Source: Cristatella mucedo (taxonomy: Eukaryota > Bryozoa > Phylactolaemata > Cristatellidae). Taken from it: a DNA stretch of 64,000 nucleotides. Within the stretch, counting starts at the first letter, position 1. Each line of letters starts with the position of its first letter. A program made the translations under genes and the position numbers. This document shows positions 1-7,699 of this stretch, in pieces. The stretch covers positions 25,001-89,000 of the forward strand of contig WPIO01000145.1 in assembly GCA_009760855.2 (NCBI GenBank). Reading direction: 5' to 3'. A model generated the notes under the pieces. That model was not told the DNA's origin. It did not search any database and saw only the letters and a program-made list of their open reading frames with translations.

Positions 1-66
1 TAGTGGTTCTTTATGTCCTGTATCAACATCTTGTCCAAAATTGTATGGTTGAACTTGCAAAGACAT
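1..66 (-). CDS. Packaging ATPase, N-terminal 22 codons only (copy A)
   Basis: The minus strand opens with ATG at 66 and reads 22 codons to the window edge. It matches the start of the A32/FtsK-HerA type ATPase at 47762-48428; both share the stretch NFGQDVDTGH. In Polintons and adintoviruses this ATPase drives genome packaging into the capsid. The Walker motifs would lie outside the window, so the call rests on similarity to copy B. It is divergent from the DUF5679-like gene starting at 88, with only 21 bp between the two start codons. Confidence 0.75.
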   Translation of the reverse strand, partial: MSLQVQPYNFGQDVDTGHKEPL

Positions 67-87
67 TTTTTCTATATTATAATAGAT
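67..87. promoter_or_regulatory. Bidirectional viral promoter between ATPase and DUF5679-like gene (copy A)
   Basis: The 21 bp between two divergent start codons contain TCTATATTATAATAGA (71-86), an inverted repeat of TCTAT/ATAGA. Read in either direction it gives a TATAGA-like box a few bases before an ATG, as before most genes of both viral copies. The matching spacer in copy B (47739-47761) keeps the paired boxes. Confidence 0.6.
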
Positions 88-498
88 ATGGAAATATATT
101 GTTTGAAGTGTAAAAAACAAACTGATACACTCCATGAAGAGTATGTAGAAGTAGATAGTACGAAAGGAATGAGGGGAATGCTTAAAGGTATTTGTACTAT
201 TTGTAATAGTAAGAAGTCAAAGTTTGTTAAATTCAGAACAACAGTTGGTTCTGGAAGAATACAAAATAAATCTAGTTCTGGAAGAATACAAAACAAATCT
301 GGTTCTGGAAGAATACAATACAAATCTGGATCATCTGTTCCAACTCCTGCTTTATTTGCTGCAATATCAAATACACATAGTAAAAAATTCTCAGGAAGTA
401 AAGAAAGATACAGTGGTTCTGGAGTAGGTGGATGTTCTGATAAAGAACTAATGATTGAAGAATTAAAAAAGACTATTGAAAAATTAAAAAAAAAGTAA
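88..498 (+). CDS. Small zinc-ribbon protein, DUF5679-like (copy A)
   Basis: Open frame of 136 residues. The N-terminus is a four-cysteine ribbon: C-x2-C (YCLKCKKQT, residues about 5-12) and C-x2-C (CTICNSKK, about residues 36-43). This pattern matches the DUF5679-like proteins often encoded next to capsid and PLA2 genes in adintovirus- and Polinton-like elements. Three tandem SGRIQ-type repeats (about residues 52-78) follow, then a Gly/Ser linker and a Lys/Glu-rich tail. I chose ATG 88 because it follows the promoter box and begins the Cys motif; the frame stays open upstream into ATPase DNA. The role is unknown; metal or nucleic-acid binding is plausible. It ends in an A-run where the protease frame takes over. 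Confidence 0.65.
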   Translation: MEIYCLKCKKQTDTLHEEYVEVDSTKGMRGMLKGICTICNSKKSKFVKFRTTVGSGRIQNKSSSGRIQNKSGSGRIQYKSGSSVPTPALFAAISNTHSKKFSGSKERYSGSGVGGCSDKELMIEELKKTIEKLKKK

Positions 499-871
499 AA
501 TCATCACCTTTGACTGATATAGAAATAAATAATCATATAAAAGAATTAGATATACAAAATTTAGAGGTGTCTTTGCAAGAGATGAACTAACAAAACCATT
601 AAGAAATGAATTTCTTATTTGTAATACTGGTGAATCAGAAAAAGCAATATATCACTGGGTAGCACTTAAAAAAGAAGGCAAACAATGTTTTTACTTTGAA
701 TCACTTGTTGCGCCACCAATGCCAGAAGTAATAAAATATTTTGGTGTTATACCAACATTTCAAACGTTTAAACTACAAGAATACAATCAAACGGATTGTG
801 GAAGGTGTCTAATCTTCATAAAATTAATGCAAGAATCGGATGTTGGATCAACAATGGAATTATTAATTTAA
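495..871 (+). pseudogene. Adenain-like cysteine protease, broken (copy A)
   Basis: Family C5 (adenovirus protease-like) enzymes mature viral capsid and core proteins. The reading begins as PLTDIEIN, close to the start of adenovirus-type proteases. It keeps the His-Trp of the active site (YHWVALKK), an acidic position in FYFES, a Pro-rich APPMPE segment, and the C-terminal CGRC, where the nucleophile Cys is expected. The reading frame changes near 495 relative to the upstream ORF and again near 555-562, so no intact product is possible from this copy. Relative to copy B, one Arg codon is missing next to the nucleophile (CGRC versus CGRRC). The stop is at 869-871. Confidence 0.75.
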
Positions 872-893
872 TTTAAACATTTTCTTTCCCTTG

Positions 894-902
894 TATAGAA
901 AT
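894..902 (+). promoter_or_regulatory. TATAGA promoter box of the conserved 166-aa gene (copy A)
   Basis: TATAGAAAT directly precedes ATG 903. The orthologous gene of copy B has TATAGAA directly before its ATG (46833, minus strand). This is one instance of the shared viral promoter motif. Confidence 0.5.
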
Positions 903-1350
903 ATGGAGAATAAAAAAATTCGTTGTACTCGAAAATGTTGCAGTCATAATTCCTAAAATAAAACAAGCACGTATTCACATTGTAGTGAAAATTAGTAAAG
1001 ATTCTAAGCCTTACTTCAATGCATGGCTGTATATTACAGAAGATATGAGACCTGTACTTGAAGATATTGCTAATAGAGCAAGTATGAAGCTTGAATTTAG
1101 TGGTTATGATATGAGTGTTCGTTTAACTGTTGGTATTAGAATTGCATTTGGAAATAAACCAAGTATTTTCTGTGATCAAAAGAACAAACAAATTAAATTT
1201 ACTAGTGTTGCTGAAATTATTCAAAAATTTGAAAACAACTTTGCTGTTACTTGAATTGTAGATGGATCTTATGTTACTAAAGATACTTATAACTCAGAAG
1301 AAAGACTTAGTATTAGATTGAAGATTGATCAAGTTAAAGTTTATAATATT
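903..1350 (+). pseudogene. Conserved viral protein of unknown function, broken (copy A)
   Basis: Ortholog of the intact 166-residue protein at 46333-46833, about three-quarters identical by eye over the core (YITEDMRP, EDIANRASMKLE, GIRIAFG). An A-run just after the start (about 911-917) shifts the frame, a TGA sits near 1252, and the final ~20 codons are missing. The match stops at KVYN near 1350, exactly where the HNH endonuclease begins. I do not recognise the family. Its place between the protease and the HNH/PLA2 slot suggests a virion or core protein, but that is only position. Confidence 0.65.
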
Positions 1351-1351
1351 T

Positions 1352-1894
1352 GCTCAGTTTAGAGAGAGATTTCTAGAACTTTTGTATTTTAATCCTTATT
1401 CTGGTGTTTTCCGATGGAAAGTTGATAGATGTGGAAATGCAAGAGCAAGAAGTATTGCTGGAACAATCCACCACCACGGATGTATAGAAATAAAAATAGA
1501 TGGAAAAAAATACCAAGATCATCGTCTAGCTTGGATGATTTGTAAACAGGAAATGCCTATATTTCAAATAGATCACATTAATGGAATTAGATCAGATAAT
1601 AGAATTACTATTTCACGTGAAGCAACATCTGCAGAGAATGGAAGAAACAAACTAAAAAGAAACAACACTAGTTCTAAATGTATAGGTGTTTGCTTAGATA
1701 GAAAGTTAAATAAATATAGATCTTATATTATGATAGATAAACAACACTATTACTTAGGTCTTTTTGATGAAGAAGATGATGCAGCCATTGCAAGAGATTT
1801 AGAAGCAATTCGTTTGCACTTACAATTTGCACGTCTTAATTTCACATATTGTTTAGATGAAAACAACAAATTAGTTAGATATTCAGATCTTTAA
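1352..1894 (+). CDS. HNH-AP2 homing-type endonuclease
   Basis: About 180 residues with the layout of HNH endonucleases carrying an AP2 DNA-binding tail. The N-terminal block LLYFNPYSGVFRWK is typical of the family. AGTIHHHG and DHRLAW follow, then the HNH core IDHINGIRSDNRI with its DH and N residues. The C-terminal AP2-like part has CIGVCLD, YYLGLFD and an alanine-rich helix. The frame is free of stops, unlike most neighbours, but I see no ATG; it runs straight out of the preceding gene, so the 5' end may be lost or fused. Its stop overlaps tail-to-tail with the stop of the minus-strand gene ending at 1891. Such enzymes cut DNA at specific sites and spread into alleles lacking them. Copy B has a PLA2 gene here instead. 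Confidence 0.8.
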   Translation, partial: AQFRERFLELLYFNPYSGVFRWKVDRCGNARARSIAGTIHHHGCIEIKIDGKKYQDHRLAWMICKQEMPIFQIDHINGIRSDNRITISREATSAENGRNKLKRNNTSSKCIGVCLDRKLNKYRSYIMIDKQHYYLGLFDEEDDAAIARDLEAIRLHLQFARLNFTYCLDENNKLVRYSDL

Positions 1895-3003
1895 TTACTA
1901 CATCGTTGATTTAATTCTGTTAACAACTTTTTAACTTTTCTATCAATTTCTTCAGGTGTTTTCCCCTGCGCATAAAGGTTAGACAATAACATTGCTGACT
2001 CAGCCCTATAATTACAAGTTTTGTTGCCTCCAGCCGATGAAGCTTCTACTTGTTTAATATCTCTTTTTAATTCTGGTGAGAAATCAACACCTCCTTTATC
2101 TACTAATTCTCGACCTTTATCTTGATAATCTAAATGATTTTGTATTTCTTCTATCTGAACTTTTCCTGATACATCAGTATCAATACCTCTATCAATTGCT
2201 TGTACCATTTTTTTTAAATCATTAATAGCATTTTTAAGTTTTTCACTTTGCAAAGTTAATGCCTTCATCCTTTGCTCGTATGTTTTCATTGGGGGTGATC
2301 TTCCAGTAAGCATTGCAGTATCAACTAACTTTTTTATTAAACTTGCAACAGCTACTGCTATCGAAATTCCTGTCCCGACTCCTCCGATAATTGAAGCTAT
2401 TAAATCGACAAGTGCAGGGGTAGCAGGCAAGAATCCCCCTGATCGAACTTCTCAGAAATTCTTACTCCAGGATTTAGGATCTAATTGTGAACTATCCCAA
2501 ATAACTTCCATTCCAAATACCTCACTTAGATATTGACTAGGGTTCCATTGCCAAGGATAACCATCTTTTTTAGCTGCAAGTAAAACGTCGTTAATTGCTA
2601 AGCCAATTTCTAGTGATTCTATCATTTTTTGCAATCCTTCTTTTTTTCTGACATTGTCTTCCAGAATACCTGTCCATATTTACCACTAGTAATATCATCT
2701 ACTATTCCTTTTATAAATAAAGATAAACCAACTATTCCTGTAAAACCACTAAGAAATCCTCCTAAAGCCTTTGTCCCTGCTCCAATAACTTTAAGAGACT
2801 GTAATACTTTTGGAACAGCTGTAGCAATCTTTTTCAGATGCTTGTAATGATAATCTTGCTGCTAACTTTGGTAATAATTTTGTAACTGCTTTTTCACCTA
2901 TTTTTGTTGCAGTCTTAACACCATCTAACACATTTTTAGTTGTTTTAGTTCTTTCTTTTAAATCTTCTTCTACACCTTTACCTTTTCTAGATTTTTTAGG
3001 CAT
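1891..3003 (-). pseudogene. Gly/Ala-rich probable membrane protein, broken (copy A)
   Basis: About 370 codons if read across the breaks. The order is a basic N-terminus (MPKKSRKGKG), an amphipathic/hydrophobic Gly-Ala segment, LFIKGIVDDI, KYGQVFWK, a Trp-rich patch (YPWQWNP), a second Gly/Ala/Ile hydrophobic segment (SIIGGVGTGISIAVAVA) and a charged helical tail. Two hydrophobic stretches suggest a membrane-active virion protein; the family is not recognised. A frameshift lies near 2835 and a TGA near 2450. The same gene is at 43406-44538 with different lesions. The ATG at 3003 lies 10 bp from the divergent fibre gene at 3014. Confidence 0.6.
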
Positions 3004-3013
3004 ATATTATGTA
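3004..3013. promoter_or_regulatory. Ten-base divergent promoter gap (copy A)
   Basis: Only ATATTATGTA separates the minus-strand ATG (3003) from the plus-strand ATG (3014). The orthologous gap in copy B (43393-43405) is 13 bp and also AT-rich. Any promoter must overlap the opposing coding sequence or rely on almost leaderless transcripts. Confidence 0.45.
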
Positions 3014-3877
3014 ATGGAAAAAGTTAGAAAAGTCAATGGTAATATTTATACTGATCTTAATACAAATAATAATAGAATAACTAATTTAGGATTTCCAGTT
3101 AATAGTGGTGATTCTATAAGACTAGATTATGCTCTTACTTCAAGTGCTGGTAACAATATTATTAGTAATCCTTCAGGAGAAATAGCAAAAGTATCAGCTC
3201 TAACTGATTTACTACCAAAGAGTGGAGCAGTAATGAAATCGCGATTGAATTGTATGAATGTTGTTGGTATATCTGGTAACTCTGCTGATGGAACTGTTTA
3301 CTCAGATCTAAAACCTTATACAGTAATAAACTATGGATTACTTAAAAGTATGACAGCAGTATTTCAAGGTAAAGCAATATCAAGTATTGATATGGGAAAT
3401 AAGAATATTATTAATGTAAAAGTTTCTGATGTAGCAACTAAATCTTATGTTGATAGTAACAAACAAGTAACATTTAAATACTTAAGTTTGAATGGTAATT
3501 ATCCAAATATATTTTATCTTTATATGTCAGGTTTAAGTATTACTGCTAATGAGGGTACAGGAAATAAATTTCAAACTCAACAAATAACACCAGGTGATAT
3601 ACCTGTTGTTGCAGCTACTGGAGACATTGTAGCCTACAATACTAATCTTAAAACATTTTTTCCATGAGTGTTACCTAATTTTAGTATGGTATCCAACATT
3701 ATGTATGAAACTAATAAAACTACTTCTTGTTTAGAATTAACTAGTGATAATACTTATGGAGTAAGTGGTACAGTAGTTTTAATAATTAACATTGATGGGA
3801 CATGTAGATATGTTATCAATAAGTTTACAGTTGCTAGTTATATTACTTTTATAGATTTTATTGTTAGTATTGTATAG
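3014..3877 (+). pseudogene. Fibre-like protein 1, with in-frame TGA (copy A)
   Basis: About 287 codons, split by TGA at 3665-3667 after FFP; the frame then stays open to TAG 3875-3877. It has short repeats of the type NNRITNLGFPVNSGDSIRLDYA and MGNKNIINVKVSDVATKSYVD, a design seen in phage tail-fibre and receptor-binding proteins (asparagine turn, N/L-P-V, D-A, K-Y-V-D). This suggests a trimeric fibre stalk with a C-terminal head. Copy B carries TGA at the homologous position. The TAG stop lies inside the TATAGAA box of the next gene. Confidence 0.6.
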
Positions 3878-3879
3878 AA
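3873..3879 (+). promoter_or_regulatory. TATAGAA box of fibre gene 2, overlapping the stop of fibre gene 1
   Basis: TATAGAA directly precedes ATG 3880, and its TAG is the stop codon of fibre gene 1. The copy B counterpart (near 42759-42765, minus) keeps the box, but the start codon has become ATA. Confidence 0.5.
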
Positions 3880-4844
3880 ATGTTAGGTAAAAGAAGCAAA
3901 GGTAAGTCATCAAAGAATTGTATTAAGAAACTGGTGATATACTTAGTGGAAATCTAAATATGGGTAATAATCTTATAAAGAATTTAGGTGATCCTGTTGA
4001 TGCTGGTGATGCAGTAAATAGAAAATATATAGATACTAATTTTGTTACTAAGATTTCTAGATCAACAACAAATGATGGAGATATTGATGTGAATAATTTT
4101 AGACTAGTATATCTTGCTAATCCTATAAATCCTAGTGATGCTGCAACAAAGGATTATGCTGATACTAAATTACCACTTACTGGTGAAACAATTAGAGGTA
4201 ATTTAATTGTAGATGCTGGTATTAGAGCTAGTGGTGCTCCTGACAATGAATATAGTGTTCCAAATAAAAGTTATATGGATGCAAACTTTCTTAGTGTAAA
4301 TTGAGGAACAGTAAATGGTAATTTAGACATGCAAAATAATTTTATTAGAATTGTAATTGATCCTGTTAATCCTACTGATGGTGTAAACCTTGGTTATCTA
4401 AATAAAGTATCAGATGGAAATGTAGCAGAAGTAAAACTCTATGCAAAGTATCTTTCAACAGATGATGGAGCAACATATACATTTCCAAAAATGGCTATAC
4501 AATCAGATTCTAATGGAGATACAATATTTCTTATAGATAATTCTGATTATACAATTTCTAGAGGATTTTATGTTATATGTGCAACTTATGAATCAGGTTA
4601 ATATAATTTTGATACTTAAAGTGGAAAATATTTACCAGAAGAAAGATTTATTGATAAACAAATACTTTATCAGAGACAAGTTAGTATAAGTCCGTTAAAT
4701 CAATATGATAAGTTTAGATATACATTATTTGGAGGTTATATACTTGATAGAAATAGTAAACTTGTAAATGCTGGTGATATAGTAATGACAAATGATTTAC
4801 ATTTCTCAATTTTATTAATTACTGTTTATATAGCATTAAAATAA
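3880..4844 (+). pseudogene. Fibre-like protein 2, broken (copy A)
   Basis: Starts MLGKRSKG at ATG 3880, shifts frame near 3930, and then reads at least three fibre repeats (MGNNLIKNLGDPVDAGDAV, NNFRLVYLANPINPSDAAT, MQNNFIRIVIDPVNPTDGV). Each has N-N at its start, an N-P or D-P-V-N motif and an aromatic/lysine end. The repeats resemble the stalks of phage and adenovirus-like fibres; the C-terminal ~170 codons would be the head. Internal stops are at 4303 (TGA) and about 4600-4617. A related, more decayed copy lies at 41850-42758 on the minus strand. Confidence 0.6.
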
Positions 4845-4846
4845 AC

Positions 4847-5434
4847 ATGCTTTCTAGAAAAGATTTGCAAATGGATGGAACATTAAACTTTGATTCAAAT
4901 AGAATAATTAATGTTGGAGAAACTGTTGATACCTTAGAAACAGTTAATAAATCATTAGCTGATAACAATTATCTAAGAAAGGATTCTGATCAGCATATAA
5001 CAGGTAATTTATCTGCAAACTCGAAAAAATATGTAAAAATATCAATTCCTGTTAATGGAAGAGATGTTGCAACAAAAAAATATCTTGATACTAAATTAGA
5101 TAGATATATGAGACCTGTAACAATAAGTGGAAACCTATTTGTTGAAAAATTAATAATAAGAAGAAATGAACCAAAATTTGATGGTTATGGAACAACTGAT
5201 TTAATTTCTTTTAAATTCCTTCATCATTTTTATTTAAAGTGTGGAATATATCTATATATCTCTAACATGATTGCTAATACACGTTTTATTAAATATTGGG
5301 GTAATTTAACTGCAAATAGCATAAACAATATTGGAACACCAACGCAATCTTATTCTTCATCAAATAATACACAAACACTTGTTAAAATATCTGATTTGGA
5401 TGAAAAAATAAAAAACCTGTCTACTCAAGTATGA
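4847..5434 (+). CDS. Fibre-like protein 3 (copy A)
   Basis: Intact 195-residue frame. The N-terminal half holds two fibre repeats (MDGTLNFDSNRIINVGETVD; HITGNLSANSKKYVKISIPV), and ITGNLSA is typical of tail-fibre-like stalks. The C-terminal half is unique, with aromatic clusters, and ends SDLDEKIKNL. A TATATAG box sits 14-20 bp upstream (4827-4833). The stop overlaps the next start (ATGA, 5431-5434), so the two genes are probably co-transcribed. The likely role is virion surface or receptor binding, inferred from repeat style only. Confidence 0.6.
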   Translation: MLSRKDLQMDGTLNFDSNRIINVGETVDTLETVNKSLADNNYLRKDSDQHITGNLSANSKKYVKISIPVNGRDVATKKYLDTKLDRYMRPVTISGNLFVEKLIIRRNEPKFDGYGTTDLISFKFLHHFYLKCGIYLYISNMIANTRFIKYWGNLTANSINNIGTPTQSYSSSNNTQTLVKISDLDEKIKNLSTQV

Positions 5435-5841
5435 GAATAAGTCTTGTGATTATAAAAAAAAATACAGCTGATAGAAGTAAAACTTATCAAATTGATGATG
5501 ATTTTGAATTTACAATAGTTAAAAAAGAAGATGATGAAATTTCATTTATTAGAGATAACCAGCAATTTGTAGAATTTCCGAAAATATTTGTTGCATACAA
5601 TTGTTACTATATAGAATTATTAATTTATGTAACATCAAAAAATAAGATAGATGGTGAAATGTTAATTTCATCAATTAAGGAAAGATTTGTAAATAGGAAA
5701 ACAACTTTTTCATTATCTGCTAACTTTCCTTTATGTAATATTGATGGTAATGATTTTGTTTTAAAAGATATTTCTTACATTAATATTACAAAACTTGCTG
5801 GCGGAAGAGTTAACATTCAAATAGAGTTTCATTTCCAGTAG
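5431..5841 (+). CDS. Unknown 136-aa protein downstream of fibre 3 (copy A)
   Basis: Intact frame overlapping the fibre 3 stop by 4 bp. It begins MRISLVIIKKN and is rich in beta-type and acidic stretches (DDDFEFTIVKKEDDEISF), ending VNIQIEFHFQ. No family is recognised. Tight coupling to fibre 3 suggests a partner such as a fibre-attachment or assembly protein, but nothing in the sequence proves it. Copy B keeps only fragments (40756-41842). Confidence 0.5.
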   Translation: MRISLVIIKKNTADRSKTYQIDDDFEFTIVKKEDDEISFIRDNQQFVEFPKIFVAYNCYYIELLIYVTSKNKIDGEMLISSIKERFVNRKTTFSLSANFPLCNIDGNDFVLKDISYINITKLAGGRVNIQIEFHFQ

Positions 5842-6029
5842 TGAGTTTTATTGATGGTATTCCATATATATTAGTACAAGAAGTTATATCAAAAGGAACA
5901 TTATTAGTATTAACTGCATATGATTATCTTGATATTAAATTTCTATCAAATGTTTTCTTCTCTCCAACTAGATCAAAAGATTTCACAGTTAATCCATTTG
6001 GTGATCCACCTGGATTTGAACCTTATTAA
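5841..6029 (+). CDS. Possible small protein, uncertain start (copy A)
   Basis: A 62-codon frame opening at GTG 5841, next to the preceding stop, and ending NPFGDPPGFEPY. The lack of ATG and its short length make it uncertain. It could be a frameshifted extension of the upstream gene. It overlaps by 4 bp, tail to tail, with the minus-strand gene ending at 6026. Confidence 0.3.
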   Translation: MSFIDGIPYILVQEVISKGTLLVLTAYDYLDIKFLSNVFFSPTRSKDFTVNPFGDPPGFEPY

Positions 6030-6405
6030 ATTTTCCAATCAATAGTCTCTTTAATCAATTCTTCAGGTATATCAAATCTCTTTTTAGAATCTTTCATTTG
6101 TTTAGTTTGTTCTATTTTTTAGAGTATGCTTCAGACCTCATGCTATTTATTTTTTATATTTTTAAGTCTTTAAGAAACTCTTCAAAGATTGAACCATCTC
6201 TAACTTTAACAAATGTATTTGCTATTTCTGGTTCAGATTGATCAATTCTAAGTGCTTTATATTCTAATACTAGTTTTACAGCATCTAACAAAGTTGATCT
6301 GATGTCTTCAATTCTACCCATCAGATAAGAACATATTTTAAAGTTTGAATGCTGTTGTCCTTATGCTTCTTTAAGACAGTCTTTACTTCTTGTCTTAATG
6401 TTCAT
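6026..6405 (-). pseudogene. Small conserved viral gene, broken (copy A)
   Basis: ATG at 6405 follows an ATTATATAAAAG box. The frame reads MNIKTRSKDCLKE, then shifts. Conserved pieces such as LLDAVKL, LEYKALRI and EEFLKDLKI align with the copy B gene at 40366-40755, which keeps one frame length but has lost its ATG. The predicted product is about 125-130 residues, helical and lysine-rich. Function unknown. Confidence 0.5.
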
Positions 6406-6446
6406 CTTTTATATAATGTTTTTATATTTTATTTAATTAAATTAAA

Positions 6447-6911
6447 CTACACTTGCAATAGAGCTGCCTCAGCGGCTTTTTGTTTTGCACTCTTACCATC
6501 AGTAATACTTTGTAGAACTGCGTAACATTCGTCTTTAACAATTCCAGTGATATCAGGTTTAACACCAGATACTCCAGATATGACTGTAGACACTGTTGGA
6601 AGTTGTGATGCAATCCATGTAGTATAATCAGAAATCTCACTAGGATCATCTATAAGAGCATCAACTTTAGATCTAACTCTTTCCTCAAGTCCTGATAGAA
6701 CTTCAGTTTGATCTGCAGTAATAATCTTTTGTGCTTCAATTTCCGCTTCATCAAGATAGAATTTCTTAACAGATCTATCAGTCATAACTGAAATATCAGA
6801 ACTGAGTTGTTGTTCATCGTATGCTGTCATTCTTGATCCAACAAGATAATCAACATAAGATTTAAGTGCCAAAGCAGAAGTTGCTAGCATCGGATCAGTA
6901 ACGGCTTCCAT
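6447..6911 (-). CDS. Conserved helical viral protein, 154 aa (copy A)
   Basis: Intact 154-residue frame starting MEAVTDPMLATSALALKSY, one of the few undamaged viral genes here. It is acidic and helical in the first two-thirds (DEAEIEAQKII, LEERVRSKVDALIDDP), followed by a hydrophobic Val/Ser/Gly segment (PTVSTVISGVSGVKPDI) and an Ala/Lys-rich tail. No family is recognised. The copy B ortholog (39823-40331) has frameshifts and a TGA where this copy has TGG (W). It is preceded by TATATAGGAAATGG. Confidence 0.6.
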   Translation of the reverse strand: MEAVTDPMLATSALALKSYVDYLVGSRMTAYDEQQLSSDISVMTDRSVKKFYLDEAEIEAQKIITADQTEVLSGLEERVRSKVDALIDDPSEISDYTTWIASQLPTVSTVISGVSGVKPDITGIVKDECYAVLQSITDGKSAKQKAAEAALLQV

Positions 6912-6922
6912 TTCCTATATAA
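6912..6922 (-). promoter_or_regulatory. TATATAGGAA box of the 154-aa gene (copy A)
   Basis: On the minus strand the start region reads ATTATATAGGAAATGG. The copy B ortholog has ATATATAGGAAAATGG (39812-39826). This is near-identical promoter spacing kept between two otherwise diverged copies. Confidence 0.55.
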
Positions 6923-7109
6923 TAATAAAAAAATTAAAAATACATGCACACAAACAATCAACAAATACTTTTAAAATATAAGATGATAAGATATTAAGTT
7001 TATCAACGTTATCATATATATCACACAATTTAAGTTACTTTTCTATTTCTGAATTAGGTAGTTTACTAATATATGGATATACATTTTCATCTTCATTAAC
7101 ATTAAACAT
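6915..7109 (-). pseudogene. Fourth, most decayed member of the small-protein family
   Basis: ATG at 7109 follows a TA-rich run. The reading contains VYPYISKLPNSEIEK, then TAA, then LKLCDIYDNVDKL, which aligns with YISMLHDSAIEDL..CDLCDKIE of the intact paralog at 7399-7662. The frame appears to end at TAG within the promoter box of the 154-aa gene. It lacks the N-terminal MD(V/I)xR..C block. This is a decayed tandem duplicate. Confidence 0.5.
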
Positions 7110-7149
7110 TATATATATATAAGATGTTTAACATAGTCATGAGAGATTA

Positions 7150-7397
7150 TTCTTTCAATATGCATTTTTCTATATATAAATAGTATTCAAAATAGAAGTT
7201 GCTAATATTTCATATTTTTCTATTTCATCATCTAAATCTCGCAATTTAAGTAACTTTTATATTTCTGAATCAGGTAGTTTACTAATATGAGGATATAAAT
7301 TTTCTTTAGAATCAACATTAAATTTTCAAATACTAATAAGAAATGCACAGTGTTTGGTAGAAACATTCGATAAAATTCTTGATATTCTTACATCCAT
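7150..7397 (-). pseudogene. Third member of the small-protein family, broken
   Basis: ATG 7397 follows TTATATAAG, immediately after the stop of the paralog upstream on the minus strand (7399-7401). It starts MDVRISRILSN and later has LYPHISKLPDSEI and LRDLDDEIEKYE, the family core, with a frameshift between and a TGA inside. The C-terminal limit is approximate. Confidence 0.55.
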
Positions 7398-7398
7398 C

Positions 7399-7662
7399 TT
7401 ATATAATAATAAAAATCGTTTTTTTACGATAATTTTGGTAAACTCTTGAACAAGTATTATCTAGCTTATTATTATAATCTTCTATTTTATCACAAAGATC
7501 ACAATTTTTAATTAAATCTTCAATAGCTGAATCATGTAACATAGAAATATAAGAAAATAGATTTGTAGTAATCCTAGATCCCCAAACTTTAAATCTTTCA
7601 GAACAAAGAGTATATGCAATTTTTTTAGCTCTTTTACAACATAAACACCTTGCAATGTCCAT
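7399..7662 (-). CDS. Small Cys-containing viral protein, family member 2 (copy A)
   Basis: Intact 87-residue frame, MDIARCLCCKRAKKIAYTLC, followed by a helical core SYISMLHDSAIEDLIKNCD and CDKIEDYNNKLD and a basic, hydrophobic tail. It is homologous to the 91-residue gene at 7700-7975. The shared pattern is an N-terminal MD[VI][SA]R-L-C block and a central YIS-L-x-D/C-x2-C-DK/L motif. Function unknown; the conserved cysteines could bind metal. The promoter box reads ATATATAGAACAATGG. Confidence 0.55.
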   Translation of the reverse strand: MDIARCLCCKRAKKIAYTLCSERFKVWGSRITTNLFSYISMLHDSAIEDLIKNCDLCDKIEDYNNKLDNTCSRVYQNYRKKTIFIII

Positions 7663-7676
7663 TGTTCTATATATTA
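7663..7676 (-). promoter_or_regulatory. TATATAGAACA box of family member 2
   Basis: Minus-strand reading TATATAGAACAATGG places the box directly before ATG 7662, matching the viral motif. Confidence 0.5.
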
Positions 7677-7699
7677 CTTATAAAATTTGTTTAATACAG

